From: Avimicrobium caecorum
GTDB taxonomy: Bacteria > Bacillota > Clostridia > Oscillospirales > Ruminococcaceae
Reading direction: 5' to 3'
Assembly (NCBI GenBank): GCA_904394705.1
Contig: CAJFNJ010000008.1
Span: forward strand, 56,948-120,947
DNA: 64,000 bases
Notes under the pieces: model-generated
Told to the model about the DNA's origin: nothing
The model's input: only the letters and a program-made list of their open reading frames with translations
The model's database searches: none
Position numbers and translations under genes: made by a program
In this document: positions 7,903-16,636 of the stretch, in pieces
Position numbering within the stretch: position 1 is the first letter of the stretch
Layout: every line of letters starts with the position of its first letter

Positions 7903-10900
7903 CTATGGGCGGTAGACCACGCAGTCATCTCCCAGGACAGTACGCAGCCGGCGCAGCACCGGCTCGGAGATGTCGGTCCAGAGATTTTTGGGGGCAAGCA
8001 GCAGTTTGCCGCTGTCCCGGAACCGGAAGTAAACCGGCGTTTTGCCCGGAAAAGCTGCCAGCAGCTCCCGTACCTCCGCCGTCCTGGAGTCCTCCATCGC
8101 CGGGCAGAGCAGGAACAGCCCGATGCGCTTGCCCGCAGCCGAGCGTCCGGCGGCCTCCTCCGGAGTGAAGAGCTCCTCCGGACGGGCCACTTTCTCACAG
8201 ATGAGCTTGGGCTCTTCGTCCTCCCGGGTGCTCAGCCGCCCGGTGACTGCCACAGCCTCGCCCTCCCGCAGCAGGGCGGAATAGAGCGCCAGCACTTTGG
8301 GAAAGACCAGCATCTCCATCGAGCCGGTCATGTCCTCCAGGGTGATAAAGGCCATGGTATCGTTCTGCTTGGTGATCTTGAGCTTTTTGGCTGCCACCAG
8401 CGCCACCAGTGTCACGGTGCGGTTATCCAGCCGGTGGCCCTCTTCATCGCTGAAGGAGGAGATCTCCGGCAGACGGCGGCGCTCGATGACCTTGCGGTAT
8501 TTGGAGAGCGGATGCCCGGTGAGATAGACACCGGTGGACTCCTTTTCCAGCTGCAGGAGCTGGAAAAGATCGAACTCCTCCACCTCGGGCAGGATCTTCC
8601 CCACCGACACCGGTTCGTCCGACAGGTCAAAGAGGTTGATCTGTCCGGACAGGTTCTGGCGGTTCTCCTTGTCGATGCTCTCCAGGAGGGCTTCATAGCC
8701 CAGCAGGAGCTGCCGGCGCCGGAACCCGAAGCCGTCCAGGGCACCGCTCTTGATGAGCCCTTCCATCACCCGCTTATTGAGGTCGCCCTGGCGCATCCGG
8801 GTGCAGAAGTCCATGAGATCCGAGAAGGGACGGCGCTCCCGTTCCTCCACCAGGTACCGGATCACTGCGTCACCGATGTTCTTGATGGCGGCAAGGCCGA
8901 ACCGGATCTTGTCCCCGCTCACCGAGAAGCCCGCCTGGCTCTCAAATACCGACGGCGGTAGGACTTCGATACCCAGCCGCCGGCACTCGCCGATGTACTC
9001 GGTGAGCTTGGAGGTATTGTCCAGCACACTGGTGAGCAGTGCCGCCATATACTCCCGGGGATAGTGGCATTTGAGATAGGCTGTCCGGTAGGCCAGCACC
9101 GCATAGGCTGCCGCATGGGATTTATTGAAGGCATAGGACGCAAAGGAGCTCATCTCGTCAAAGATCTCATTGGCGATCTTCCGGTCGATGCCGTTCTGCT
9201 CCGCGCCATCCAGGAAGCTCTCCCGCTCCTTTTCCATGACATCATGCTTTTTCTTTGCCATGGCCCGGCGCACCAGGTCCGCCCGTCCATAGGAATAGCC
9301 CGCCAGCTGCCGGCAGATCTGCATGACCTGCTCCTGGTACACAATACAGCCATAGGTCACATCCAGGATCGGACGAAGCTCTGGGGTCTTATAGGTTACC
9401 AGCTGGGGATTGTGCCGGTTGCGGATATACCGGGGAATCGACTCCATCGGGCCGGGCCGGTAAAGGGAGATCACCGCGATGAGGTCCTCAATGGACTCCG
9501 GGCCCAGCTGGGTGATGACATTGCGCATACCCGCCGATTCAAACTGGAATACGCCGAATGCGTGTCCCTCGCCGAGCATTTTGAAGGTGGCGGCGTCGTC
9601 CATGGGAACTGCTTCCATATCAAAATCCGGCACGGTCTGGCGGATCATCTCCTCGGCATCATGGATCACCGTCAGATTGCGCAGGCCCAGGAAGTCCATC
9701 TTGAGCAGACCCAGCTCCTCCAGTGTGGTCATGGGATACTGGGTCACAATGGCTTCGTCGTTCTTCTGGAGAGGCACATAGGTGTCCGCCGGCTCCCGGG
9801 TGATCACCACGCCTGCCGCATGGGTGGAGGCATGCCGGGGCATCCCCTCCAGCGCCCGGGATACATCAATGAGCCTTCTGACATTCTCATCGCTCTCATA
9901 GCTCTTCTTGAGCTCCGGCACTGCGGAAAGTGCCTTGTCGATGGTCATGCCCAGCTCGTTGGGGATCAGCTTTGCCACAGTGTCCACATTCTGATACCCG
10001 AGCGCCAGGGCCCGTCCCACGTCCCGCACTGCCGCACGGGCCGCCATGGTACCAAAGGTGATGATCTGCGCCACATGGTCGGAGCCGTACTTCTGCACCA
10101 CATAGTCGATGACCTCCTGTCGGCGCACATAGCAGAAGTCAATATCAAAGTCGGGCATGCTCACCCGCTCGGGGTTGAGGAACCGCTCAAACAGCAGATT
10201 GTAACGCAGCGGGTCGATGCCGGTGATGCCGATGCAGTAGGCTACCAGACTGCCCGCACCGCTGCCCCGCCCGGGGCCCACCGGGATTCCCTTGCTCTTG
10301 GCATAGGCGATGAAGTCGTGGACAATGAGATAGTAGTCCACATAGCCCATCTGGGTGATGACCCCCAGCTCATATTCCAGCCGCTCGGTCACCGAAGGAT
10401 CGGGGTTTTCCCCGTACAATCGGTGCATGCCCTCATAGCTCATACGCCGGAAGTAGGAAAGGTTATCCTCGCCGTCCGGCGCCGCAAAGTAGGGCAGCTT
10501 GGTCTTGCCGAACTCAAATTCCACATTGCACCGCTCGGCAATGCGCACCGTATTTTCAAAGGCCTCGTCCACATCGGGAATGGCCTGACGCATCTCCTCC
10601 AGGCTCTTGATATAGAACTGGTCGGTCTGGAATTCCAGATCGCTGGGATCGTTCACCGTCCGTCCGGTCTGGATGCAGACCAGAATGCTCTGGGTGGCGC
10701 TGTCCTCCCGGTTGATGTAATGGGCGTCGTTGGTGGCGACCAATCCCACCTCATTCTCCCGGGCCAGCTTGATGAGCTGAGGCAGGATGCGCTTCTGTTC
10801 CTCGATGCCATGGTTCTGCAGCTCAATGAAGAAGTTCTCCCTGCCGAAGATGTCCACATACTCCTTGACCGCCTGATCTGCTGCGGCATAGTCGCCGGCG

Positions 10901-11343
10901 GAGAGCATCCGGGGAATCCGTCCCGCCAGACAGGCTGACAGGCAGATCAGCCCCTTGTGGTGCTGACGGAGCAGGTCATTATCCACCCGGGGCTTGTTGT
11001 AGAAGCCCTCGATATAGGCTGCCGACACCAGTTTGATGAGGTTCTGATAGCCTTCCTCATTTTCGCAGAGCAGCACCATGTGATAAGGCGAAGAATCCAC
11101 CCGGTGCTGTTTATCAAACCGGGTCCGGGGCGCCACATACACCTCACAGCCGATGATCGGCTTGATTCCCGCCTTCTTGGCAGCGTGATAAAATTCAATG
11201 GCGCCGTACATGACACCATGGTCGGTGACAGCCACTGCCGGCTGTCCCAGCGCCTTGACCTTTTCCACCAGCCGGTCGATCCGGCAGGCACCGTCCAGCA
11301 GGCTGTATTCACTGTGGACATGCAGATGCACAAATCGTTCCAT
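7903..11343 (-). CDS. dnaE: DNA polymerase III alpha subunit DnaE
   Basis: This replicative or error-prone polymerase of Gram-positives has 1146 residues. It carries an N-terminal PHP domain (MERFVHLHVHSEYSLLDGAC, residues 1-20, with the metal-binding HxH). The palm has the PDFDIDF catalytic-aspartate motif, and a C-terminal OB-fold segment follows (residues near 985, DTMAFITLEDMTGSMEMLVF). DnaE1-type length is normal. The stop TAG lies about 170 bp before clpC. It is the last gene of the hprK-murB-rapZ-whiA-dnaE block, and its start is 24 bp after the whiA stop. Confidence 0.97.
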   Translation of the reverse strand: MERFVHLHVHSEYSLLDGACRIDRLVEKVKALGQPAVAVTDHGVMYGAIEFYHAAKKAGIKPIIGCEVYVAPRTRFDKQHRVDSSPYHMVLLCENEEGYQNLIKLVSAAYIEGFYNKPRVDNDLLRQHHKGLICLSACLAGRIPRMLSAGDYAAADQAVKEYVDIFGRENFFIELQNHGIEEQKRILPQLIKLARENEVGLVATNDAHYINREDSATQSILVCIQTGRTVNDPSDLEFQTDQFYIKSLEEMRQAIPDVDEAFENTVRIAERCNVEFEFGKTKLPYFAAPDGEDNLSYFRRMSYEGMHRLYGENPDPSVTERLEYELGVITQMGYVDYYLIVHDFIAYAKSKGIPVGPGRGSGAGSLVAYCIGITGIDPLRYNLLFERFLNPERVSMPDFDIDFCYVRRQEVIDYVVQKYGSDHVAQIITFGTMAARAAVRDVGRALALGYQNVDTVAKLIPNELGMTIDKALSAVPELKKSYESDENVRRLIDVSRALEGMPRHASTHAAGVVITREPADTYVPLQKNDEAIVTQYPMTTLEELGLLKMDFLGLRNLTVIHDAEEMIRQTVPDFDMEAVPMDDAATFKMLGEGHAFGVFQFESAGMRNVITQLGPESIEDLIAVISLYRPGPMESIPRYIRNRHNPQLVTYKTPELRPILDVTYGCIVYQEQVMQICRQLAGYSYGRADLVRRAMAKKKHDVMEKERESFLDGAEQNGIDRKIANEIFDEMSSFASYAFNKSHAAAYAVLAYRTAYLKCHYPREYMAALLTSVLDNTSKLTEYIGECRRLGIEVLPPSVFESQAGFSVSGDKIRFGLAAIKNIGDAVIRYLVEERERRPFSDLMDFCTRMRQGDLNKRVMEGLIKSGALDGFGFRRRQLLLGYEALLESIDKENRQNLSGQINLFDLSDEPVSVGKILPEVEEFDLFQLLQLEKESTGVYLTGHPLSKYRKVIERRRLPEISSFSDEEGHRLDNRTVTLVALVAAKKLKITKQNDTMAFITLEDMTGSMEMLVFPKVLALYSALLREGEAVAVTGRLSTREDEEPKLICEKVARPEELFTPEEAAGRSAAGKRIGLFLLCPAMEDSRTAEVRELLAAFPGKTPVYFRFRDSGKLLLAPKNLWTDISEPVLRRLRTVLGDDCVVYRP

Positions 11344-11367
11344 ACGGCACCTTCCTTTCTCTCAGAA

Positions 11368-12285
11368 TCAGTCTGTGTTCCGGGTGCGCAGTTCCTCCGC
11401 CATGCGGCTCAGACGGCTCAGGCGGTGGTTGAGCCCCGACCGGGACAGCGGTTCGCTGAGTGTCCCCAGCAATTCCCGCAGCGAAAGTTCCGGATTCTCC
11501 ATCCGCTTCACTGCCACTTCCCGCAGTTCCTCCGGCAGGCCCTCCAGCCCCAGCGACAGGATCAGATATTCAATATCCGCAATCTGCCGGGCCGAAGCGG
11601 TCACCGTCTTGTCGATATTCGCTGTTTCGCAGTTGGTCACCCGGTTGACCTTGTTGCGCATATCCCGCACAATCTTCACCTCCATCAGCTCCATGGCTGA
11701 CTTGGGTGCGCCCGCGGCGGTGAGGGCGTCTTCAATGTTCTCACTTTCCCGGTAGTACAGCACCGCCTGGTCCCGGCGAAGCTGGAACTTGGGCATTCCC
11801 ACCACCTGTTCCAGCAGTGCCGCCAGCGGCTCCACCAGTCCCGCCCGGTAGACGGTAAATTCCAGCAGGTAGTTCTTCTCCGGGTCGGTCACCGATCCGC
11901 AGGCCAGGTAGGCACCGCTGAGAAAGGCCGCTGCCTCTCCTTCCCGGGCGATCATCTCCGCGTTGATCTGATCCCCCTGCTGTCCGAAATACTCCAGCAC
12001 CTTCTGGCGGGAAGCCGGATGGGACAGCGCCACCGCATAGTGCCGGGTGGCATTTCCCATGCCGGTGCGGGTGATAGGGATCTCCTCACAGCCCTTGCCG
12101 AGAATATCCCGGAGAGTAGCCCGGTAGAGCTGGGCGATCTCCTGCCGCTCGGTGGTCATCGAGATCTCCCCGGCGTCAAAATGCTTGGAACAGAGCAGCA
12201 GGCCATATCCCTGCGCCCTTCTGAATTTCTTGCGGAGGGTGAGATTTTCCAGGATCTCGGTCCGCACTTCACTGGCAAACGCCAT
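11368..12285 (-). CDS. whiA: DNA-binding protein WhiA
   Basis: WhiA proteins combine a LAGLIDADG-like N-terminal domain with a C-terminal helix-turn-helix. They control sporulation in actinobacteria and affect division in firmicutes. The 305 residues begin MAFASEVRTEILENLTLRKK, which is diagnostic. The C-terminus has the HTH segment RELLGTLSEPLSRSGLNHRL. It follows rapZ by 16 bp, in the order rapZ-whiA conserved across Gram-positives. Confidence 0.96.
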   Translation of the reverse strand: MAFASEVRTEILENLTLRKKFRRAQGYGLLLCSKHFDAGEISMTTERQEIAQLYRATLRDILGKGCEEIPITRTGMGNATRHYAVALSHPASRQKVLEYFGQQGDQINAEMIAREGEAAAFLSGAYLACGSVTDPEKNYLLEFTVYRAGLVEPLAALLEQVVGMPKFQLRRDQAVLYYRESENIEDALTAAGAPKSAMELMEVKIVRDMRNKVNRVTNCETANIDKTVTASARQIADIEYLILSLGLEGLPEELREVAVKRMENPELSLRELLGTLSEPLSRSGLNHRLSRLSRMAEELRTRNTD

Positions 12286-12301
12286 GGCAGTTCTCCTCCT
12301 T

Positions 12302-13159
12302 TCAGCGGCTGCGGTTCACGTCCCGGTGGCTCACCGAGACCCGGTATCCCTTCCGGGCCAGACGCTCCCGGAACAGCTCGGCAAAGGTCACCGACCGGTG
12401 CCGGCCTCCGGTGCAGCCGAACCCGATCACCAGGCTGCACTTGCCCTCTGCCAGATAGAGCGGCAGCAGATAGTCCAGCAGGCTGTCCAGACGCTGTACC
12501 AGCCCCTGGGAGGTCTCCCCAGCCAGCACATACTCCTGGACTGCCTGTTCCAGGCCGGTATGCTCCCGGAGTTCCGGGACATAGAACGGATTGGGCAGGC
12601 AGCGCACATCAAAAAGCAGGTCGGTTTCAGCCGGAATGCCGTACTTATATCCAAAGGACATGCAGGTGACGATCATCTTGCCGCTGTCGTCCCCGAAGAG
12701 CTGTTCCACCCGCTCCCGGAGCTGTGCTATGGTGATAAAGCTCGTATCAATGCGGTAATCCGCCCGCAGACGGAGCGGCTCCAGGAGCTTCCGCTCGGTG
12801 CGGATGGCTGCTTCCAGACCGGCGCTCCCCTCCTCCAGGAGCGGATGCCGCCGGCGGTTCTCCTTGTACCGGCGCAGGATCACACTGTCCTCCGCCTCCA
12901 GCATCAGGATACGGTAGGTATGTCCCTCGGCGGTGAGCTGATCCAGCGCCTCCGGGAACCGGGCAAACTGCTCTCCGCTGCGGAAGTCGGTCACCAGGGC
13001 AATGCGTCCGCCCACCGGCGACTGCTCGCACAGGCGTGCAAAAGCGCCGATCAGGCCGGATGGGATATTGTCCACACAGAAGTAGCCCATATCCTCCAGC
13101 TCATTCACCGCCACCGTCTTGCCTGCCCCGGACATACCGGTCACAAAGAGAAAATCCAT
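12302..13159 (-). CDS. rapZ: RapZ-family nucleotide-binding protein (YvcJ)
   Basis: This P-loop protein belongs to the RapZ/YvcJ family, which acts as an RNase adaptor for GlmZ RNA in enterobacteria and has a less defined role in firmicutes. The Walker A is GMSGAGKT at residues 8-15. The C-terminal domain carries the conserved FGCTGGRHRSV signature. The start ATG at 13159 is 7 bases past the murB stop and is preferred because the family begins directly with the P-loop strand. It lies between murB and whiA, the usual order. Confidence 0.94.
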   Translation of the reverse strand: MDFLFVTGMSGAGKTVAVNELEDMGYFCVDNIPSGLIGAFARLCEQSPVGGRIALVTDFRSGEQFARFPEALDQLTAEGHTYRILMLEAEDSVILRRYKENRRRHPLLEEGSAGLEAAIRTERKLLEPLRLRADYRIDTSFITIAQLRERVEQLFGDDSGKMIVTCMSFGYKYGIPAETDLLFDVRCLPNPFYVPELREHTGLEQAVQEYVLAGETSQGLVQRLDSLLDYLLPLYLAEGKCSLVIGFGCTGGRHRSVTFAELFRERLARKGYRVSVSHRDVNRSR

Positions 13160-13166
13160 TGTAGGT

Positions 13167-14108
13167 TCACATTCCTTCCTCAAAGCTGCCCAGCAGCCGG
13201 ATCTCCGGTTCGAGCAGCACACCTTCCCGTTCCTGTACTGTCTTTTGCACCTGACGCATCAGCTCCGTCACATCCGAAGCGGTTGCCCCGCCCCGGTTGA
13301 TGATGAAACCGGCATGTTTTTCACTCACCTGGGCGCCGCCCACCTGCAGACCTTTGAGCCCGCAGCGGTCAATGAGCGCCGCAGCCGGCGGAGTTCCCTC
13401 GGGCGGGCGCTTGAACGCGCTTCCTGCCGACGGGTATTCCAGCGGCTGCTTCTCCCGGCGGGCAGTCCCAAGCCGGTCCATGACCGCATAGATCTCCCGG
13501 CTGCAGCCCGGTGTGAGCTGCACCTCTGCCGAGAGAACCCACTCCCCGCTCTGGGAGAACCGGCTGTGCCGGTAGCTGAACCCGCACTCGTCCGCTGGGA
13601 GCCAGCGCACCGCTCCATCGGAATCCAGCACCTCCACCCGGGTGATGATGTCCTTCATCTCGCCGCCGTAAGCTCCGGCATTCATATAGACTGCCCCGCC
13701 CACTGTGCCGGGAATGCCATGGGCAAATTCCAGCCCGGCATAGCCTTGCTCCGCGGCAAAATTCGCCGCCCGTGCCAGGGTGAGTCCCGCCGGGAGCCGG
13801 AAGCGTCCCTCGCCGGTGCAGGTGATCCCGCCGGTCTCTGCCCGGGGACAGAGCACCACGCCCCGCAGTCCCTGATCCGAAACCAGCAGGTTCGAGCCCC
13901 GCCCGATGAGCAGCACCGGCAGCTCCAGTTCCCGGCAGAGCTTTGCCGCCGTCAGGAGCTGGCGTTCGCTGTCCGGGCAGACCAGCCGTTCCGCCGGTCC
14001 ACCGATGCGCAGGGTGGTATGACGGCTCATGGGCTCCTCCCGGTAGAAGGTGATCCCGGCAGCAGTCAGCCGGCTGTCCAGCTGTGTGAGTTTCTCAGTA
14101 TACTCCAT
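13167..14108 (-). CDS. murB: UDP-N-acetylenolpyruvoylglucosamine reductase MurB
   Basis: MurB reduces UDP-GlcNAc-enolpyruvate to UDP-MurNAc in cytoplasmic peptidoglycan precursor synthesis, using FAD and NADPH. The 313 residues have the FAD-binding LLIGRGSNLLVSD segment near residues 65-77. The substrate region is AHGIPGTVGGAVYMNAGAYG, and the type II-like C-terminus has GSAFKRP and HAGFIIN. It is the second gene of the hprK operon. Confidence 0.96.
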   Translation of the reverse strand: MEYTEKLTQLDSRLTAAGITFYREEPMSRHTTLRIGGPAERLVCPDSERQLLTAAKLCRELELPVLLIGRGSNLLVSDQGLRGVVLCPRAETGGITCTGEGRFRLPAGLTLARAANFAAEQGYAGLEFAHGIPGTVGGAVYMNAGAYGGEMKDIITRVEVLDSDGAVRWLPADECGFSYRHSRFSQSGEWVLSAEVQLTPGCSREIYAVMDRLGTARREKQPLEYPSAGSAFKRPPEGTPPAAALIDRCGLKGLQVGGAQVSEKHAGFIINRGGATASDVTELMRQVQKTVQEREGVLLEPEIRLLGSFEEGM

Positions 14109-14121
14109 ATTTCCCCCAATG

Positions 14122-14186
14122 CCGCCTGCCTGCCGACAGAGAAACTGCCGATAGATCTTCCAGTGCGGACAGATACCGGCAGGCGG
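14122..14186. other. Long imperfect hairpin between hprK and murB
   Basis: CCGCCTGCC (14122-14130) is complementary to GGCAGGCGG (14178-14186), with a roughly 47-base loop that holds smaller CGGCAG repeats. There is no T tract, so it is not an intrinsic terminator. It may set mRNA processing or stability between hprK and murB. Confidence 0.5.
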
Positions 14187-14202
14187 TCGTTCCCTATTGT
14201 AA

Positions 14203-15150
14203 TCAGAAGGTATCCCAGTTGGTATCGATATCCATCATACCCAGCCGCTGCAGCAGTTCGTGGGCTGCGTTGTAGCCCAGCTTCTTTTCGCGGTAGTTCA
14301 TGGCTGCAACTTCCAGAATGACGGCGATATTCCGTCCGGGCTTTACCGGAATGGTGATGGACGGCACCTGGACACCGAGAATATCGGTGTAATGATCCTC
14401 CATGCCCATGCGGTCATAGACCTTGTTGTCGTCCCAGAGCTCCAGGTTGACAATGAGATCCACATCCACGCTGGACTTGATGGCGCCCATACCGAAAATA
14501 CGCCGGGCATTGATGATGCCGATGCCCCGCAGCTCCAGGAAGTGCCGGATATTGTCCGGCGAGGTACCGGAGATGCGCTGGGCTGTGATCTTGCGCAGTT
14601 CCACGGCGTCATCCGCCACCAGGCGGTGTCCGCGCTTGATGAGCTCCACGGCGGTTTCACTCTTACCGACGCCGCTGTCGCCCATGATGAGCATGCCTTC
14701 GCCGTACACCTCCATCAGCACGCCATGACGGGTGAGCCGGGGTGCCAGCTCAGTGTTCAGGAAGAGGATCAGCGACGAGATAAAGGTGGAGGTATTCTCT
14801 GTGGTGGTCAGCAGCGGAATACCGGTCTGTTTTGCCGCATCCACCATGCTCTGTGGTGCTTTCAGCCCCTTTGCCAGGATTACAGCCGGAGGATTGGCCT
14901 TGAAGAATTCCAGGTACCGGATCTTGGCCTCCTCCTCGGTATAGCGGTTCATAAAGACGATCTCGCTCTCGCCCAGAACCTGGGTACGGCGCTCGTCAAA
15001 TACTTCAAAAAAGCCAGCCAGCTGCAGACCCGGACGGTTTACATCCGAACTGCGGATAAAAATTTCATCCGGAGGCTTGGGCAAGGCCAGCACCTTCAGA
15101 TCAAAGGCCTGGATGATCTTTTCCAGTGTGACTTCATAAGCAGTAGCCAT
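14203..15150 (-). CDS. hprK: HPr kinase/phosphorylase HprK
   Basis: HprK phosphorylates and dephosphorylates HPr on Ser46, the central switch of carbon catabolite control in Gram-positives. The 315 residues have the Walker A GDSGVGKS at 157-164, an upstream RHGVL block and the signature LELRGIGIINARRIFG. The start at 15150 follows AGGAGAACCGTT; an in-frame ATG seven codons upstream has no such site. Its substrate HPr is encoded at 18761-19024 with an intact Ser46. The gene heads hprK-murB-rapZ-whiA-dnaE. Confidence 0.96.
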   Translation of the reverse strand: MATAYEVTLEKIIQAFDLKVLALPKPPDEIFIRSSDVNRPGLQLAGFFEVFDERRTQVLGESEIVFMNRYTEEEAKIRYLEFFKANPPAVILAKGLKAPQSMVDAAKQTGIPLLTTTENTSTFISSLILFLNTELAPRLTRHGVLMEVYGEGMLIMGDSGVGKSETAVELIKRGHRLVADDAVELRKITAQRISGTSPDNIRHFLELRGIGIINARRIFGMGAIKSSVDVDLIVNLELWDDNKVYDRMGMEDHYTDILGVQVPSITIPVKPGRNIAVILEVAAMNYREKKLGYNAAHELLQRLGMMDIDTNWDTF

Positions 15151-15197
15151 AACGGTTCTCCTCTCCGGCAAACATGCCCGAACATGATGTTACCTAT

Positions 15198-15226
15198 ATT
15201 ATATATTACACTGGGCCCTTATTCAA
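15198..15226 (-). promoter_or_regulatory. SigA-type promoter of the hprK operon
   Basis: The minus strand has TTGAAT, a 17-base spacer and a perfect TATAAT. The start codon lies about 40 bases past the expected transcription start. Confidence 0.75.
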
Positions 15227-15279
15227 ATAGTATTTGAACTTTCCATCCGCCCATCCGGGAGATTTCTGTGGGGTATTTC

Positions 15280-15308
15280 TTGTGCAAAACACCCTTTTGT
15301 GTTATACT
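15280..15308 (+). promoter_or_regulatory. Promoter of the glycosyltransferase/oxidoreductase operon
   Basis: TTGTGC, a 17-base spacer and TATACT lie 80 bases before the glycosyltransferase start. This promoter diverges from the hprK promoter. Confidence 0.55.
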
Positions 15309-15388
15309 GATTGCGCAGAATGACCCCAAAATCCATGGGATTTTTTATATCAACCATGATCTGTTTGTTTTTACAAAGGAGAGGAACT

Positions 15389-16618
15389 ATGCGTATTGCA
15401 CTGTTTACCGAAACCTATCTGCCATATATCAATGGCGTGGTAACCCACGTCAAGCTCCTGCGGGAGGGTCTGGAAAAGCTGGGACATACTGTTCTGGTAG
15501 TCACTTCCGACCCCAATACCCATCACCATTACATCGAGGACGGCGTGCTGCACTGTCCCGCTGTCAAACTCAAGAAAATCTATGGCTACGGCCTGGCTTC
15601 CCCTTACAGCCACACCCGTACCAAGCTTCTGGAGGAGTTCCATCCGGACATCATCCACATCCATACAGAATTCTCCATGGGTATTTCCGGCATCCATATC
15701 GCCCACAAGCTCAAGGTGCCGCTGGTATATACCCTTCACACCATGTATGACGACTATGTCTACTATGTGGCGCCCAAGCACCTTTCCAAGCTGGCCCGGG
15801 AGGTGTCCCGCAAGTATGCCCGACATCTGGCCCACCGTGCCCAGGCCCTCACCAGCCCGTCGGAAAAGGGCAGCATCTACTTCCGGGAAGCCGGCATCAC
15901 CAAGCCGGTGAATGTAATCCCCAACGCCGTGGAACTGGATCGCTTCATGGTGAAGAACATCGACCCCGCTGCCATCAAGGCGGTGCGGGAGAAGTACCAG
16001 CTGCCGGAGGACAAGATGCTCGCCTGCTTTGTGGGGCGGCTCGGCAAGGAAAAGAGCGTGGATGTGCTGCTGGACTACTGGGCCAGGGAGATCCGTCCGG
16101 AGGATGGCATCCATCTCATGGTGATCGGCGATGGCCCGGTCCGGGAGGAACTGGAACAGCAGGCCCGGGATCTGGGCATCACCGATATGGTGCTGTTCAC
16201 CGGCGCCATTCCCCATGCGGAGCTGCCGCCCTATCTGGCGGTGTGCGATGTCTATGTCACTGCCTCCCTCTCGGATACCAACTCCATCTCGATGCTGGAG
16301 GGTGAAGCCGCTGGTCTGCCGGTGCTGCAGCGCCTGGACCCGATCAATGCCAACCAGGTCATCGAAGGGGACAACGGCTATCTGTTCAACTCGGCTGAGG
16401 AACTGGGGCTCAAGCTGCGCAAGATCAAGAACATGAGCCGGGAGGATCTGCTGGCGCTCAAGGACCGCACCACCCGCTTTGTGAAAAACAGCGGCGCGGA
16501 AAACCTGGCCAACTACACCCTTTCGGTTTACCACGCTGTCTACAAGGACCGGCTGAAGCAGATGGCTTCCCGTCCGGAACTGCTCCAGCTCTTCCCCTTC
16601 CCCGGAAACCGGAAATAG
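15389..16618 (+). CDS. Glycosyltransferase family 4 (diacylglycerol glucosyltransferase-like)
   Basis: This is a GT-B retaining glycosyltransferase of 409 residues. The N-terminus MRIALFTETYLPYINGVVTH and the segment HIHTEFSMGISG are typical of the enzymes that add glucose to diacylglycerol for membrane glycolipids and lipoteichoic acid anchors. The C-terminal donor site holds the EX7E-like stretch in SMLEGEAAGLPV and a GDNGYLF block. The start ATG follows AAAGGAGAGG. No membrane helix is seen, so it probably acts at the inner membrane face. The acceptor is inferred from family likeness only. The next gene starts 18 bp downstream. Confidence 0.9.
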   Translation: MRIALFTETYLPYINGVVTHVKLLREGLEKLGHTVLVVTSDPNTHHHYIEDGVLHCPAVKLKKIYGYGLASPYSHTRTKLLEEFHPDIIHIHTEFSMGISGIHIAHKLKVPLVYTLHTMYDDYVYYVAPKHLSKLAREVSRKYARHLAHRAQALTSPSEKGSIYFREAGITKPVNVIPNAVELDRFMVKNIDPAAIKAVREKYQLPEDKMLACFVGRLGKEKSVDVLLDYWAREIRPEDGIHLMVIGDGPVREELEQQARDLGITDMVLFTGAIPHAELPPYLAVCDVYVTASLSDTNSISMLEGEAAGLPVLQRLDPINANQVIEGDNGYLFNSAEELGLKLRKIKNMSREDLLALKDRTTRFVKNSGAENLANYTLSVYHAVYKDRLKQMASRPELLQLFPFPGNRK

Positions 16619-16636
16619 ACTAAGGAGGACTTCGTC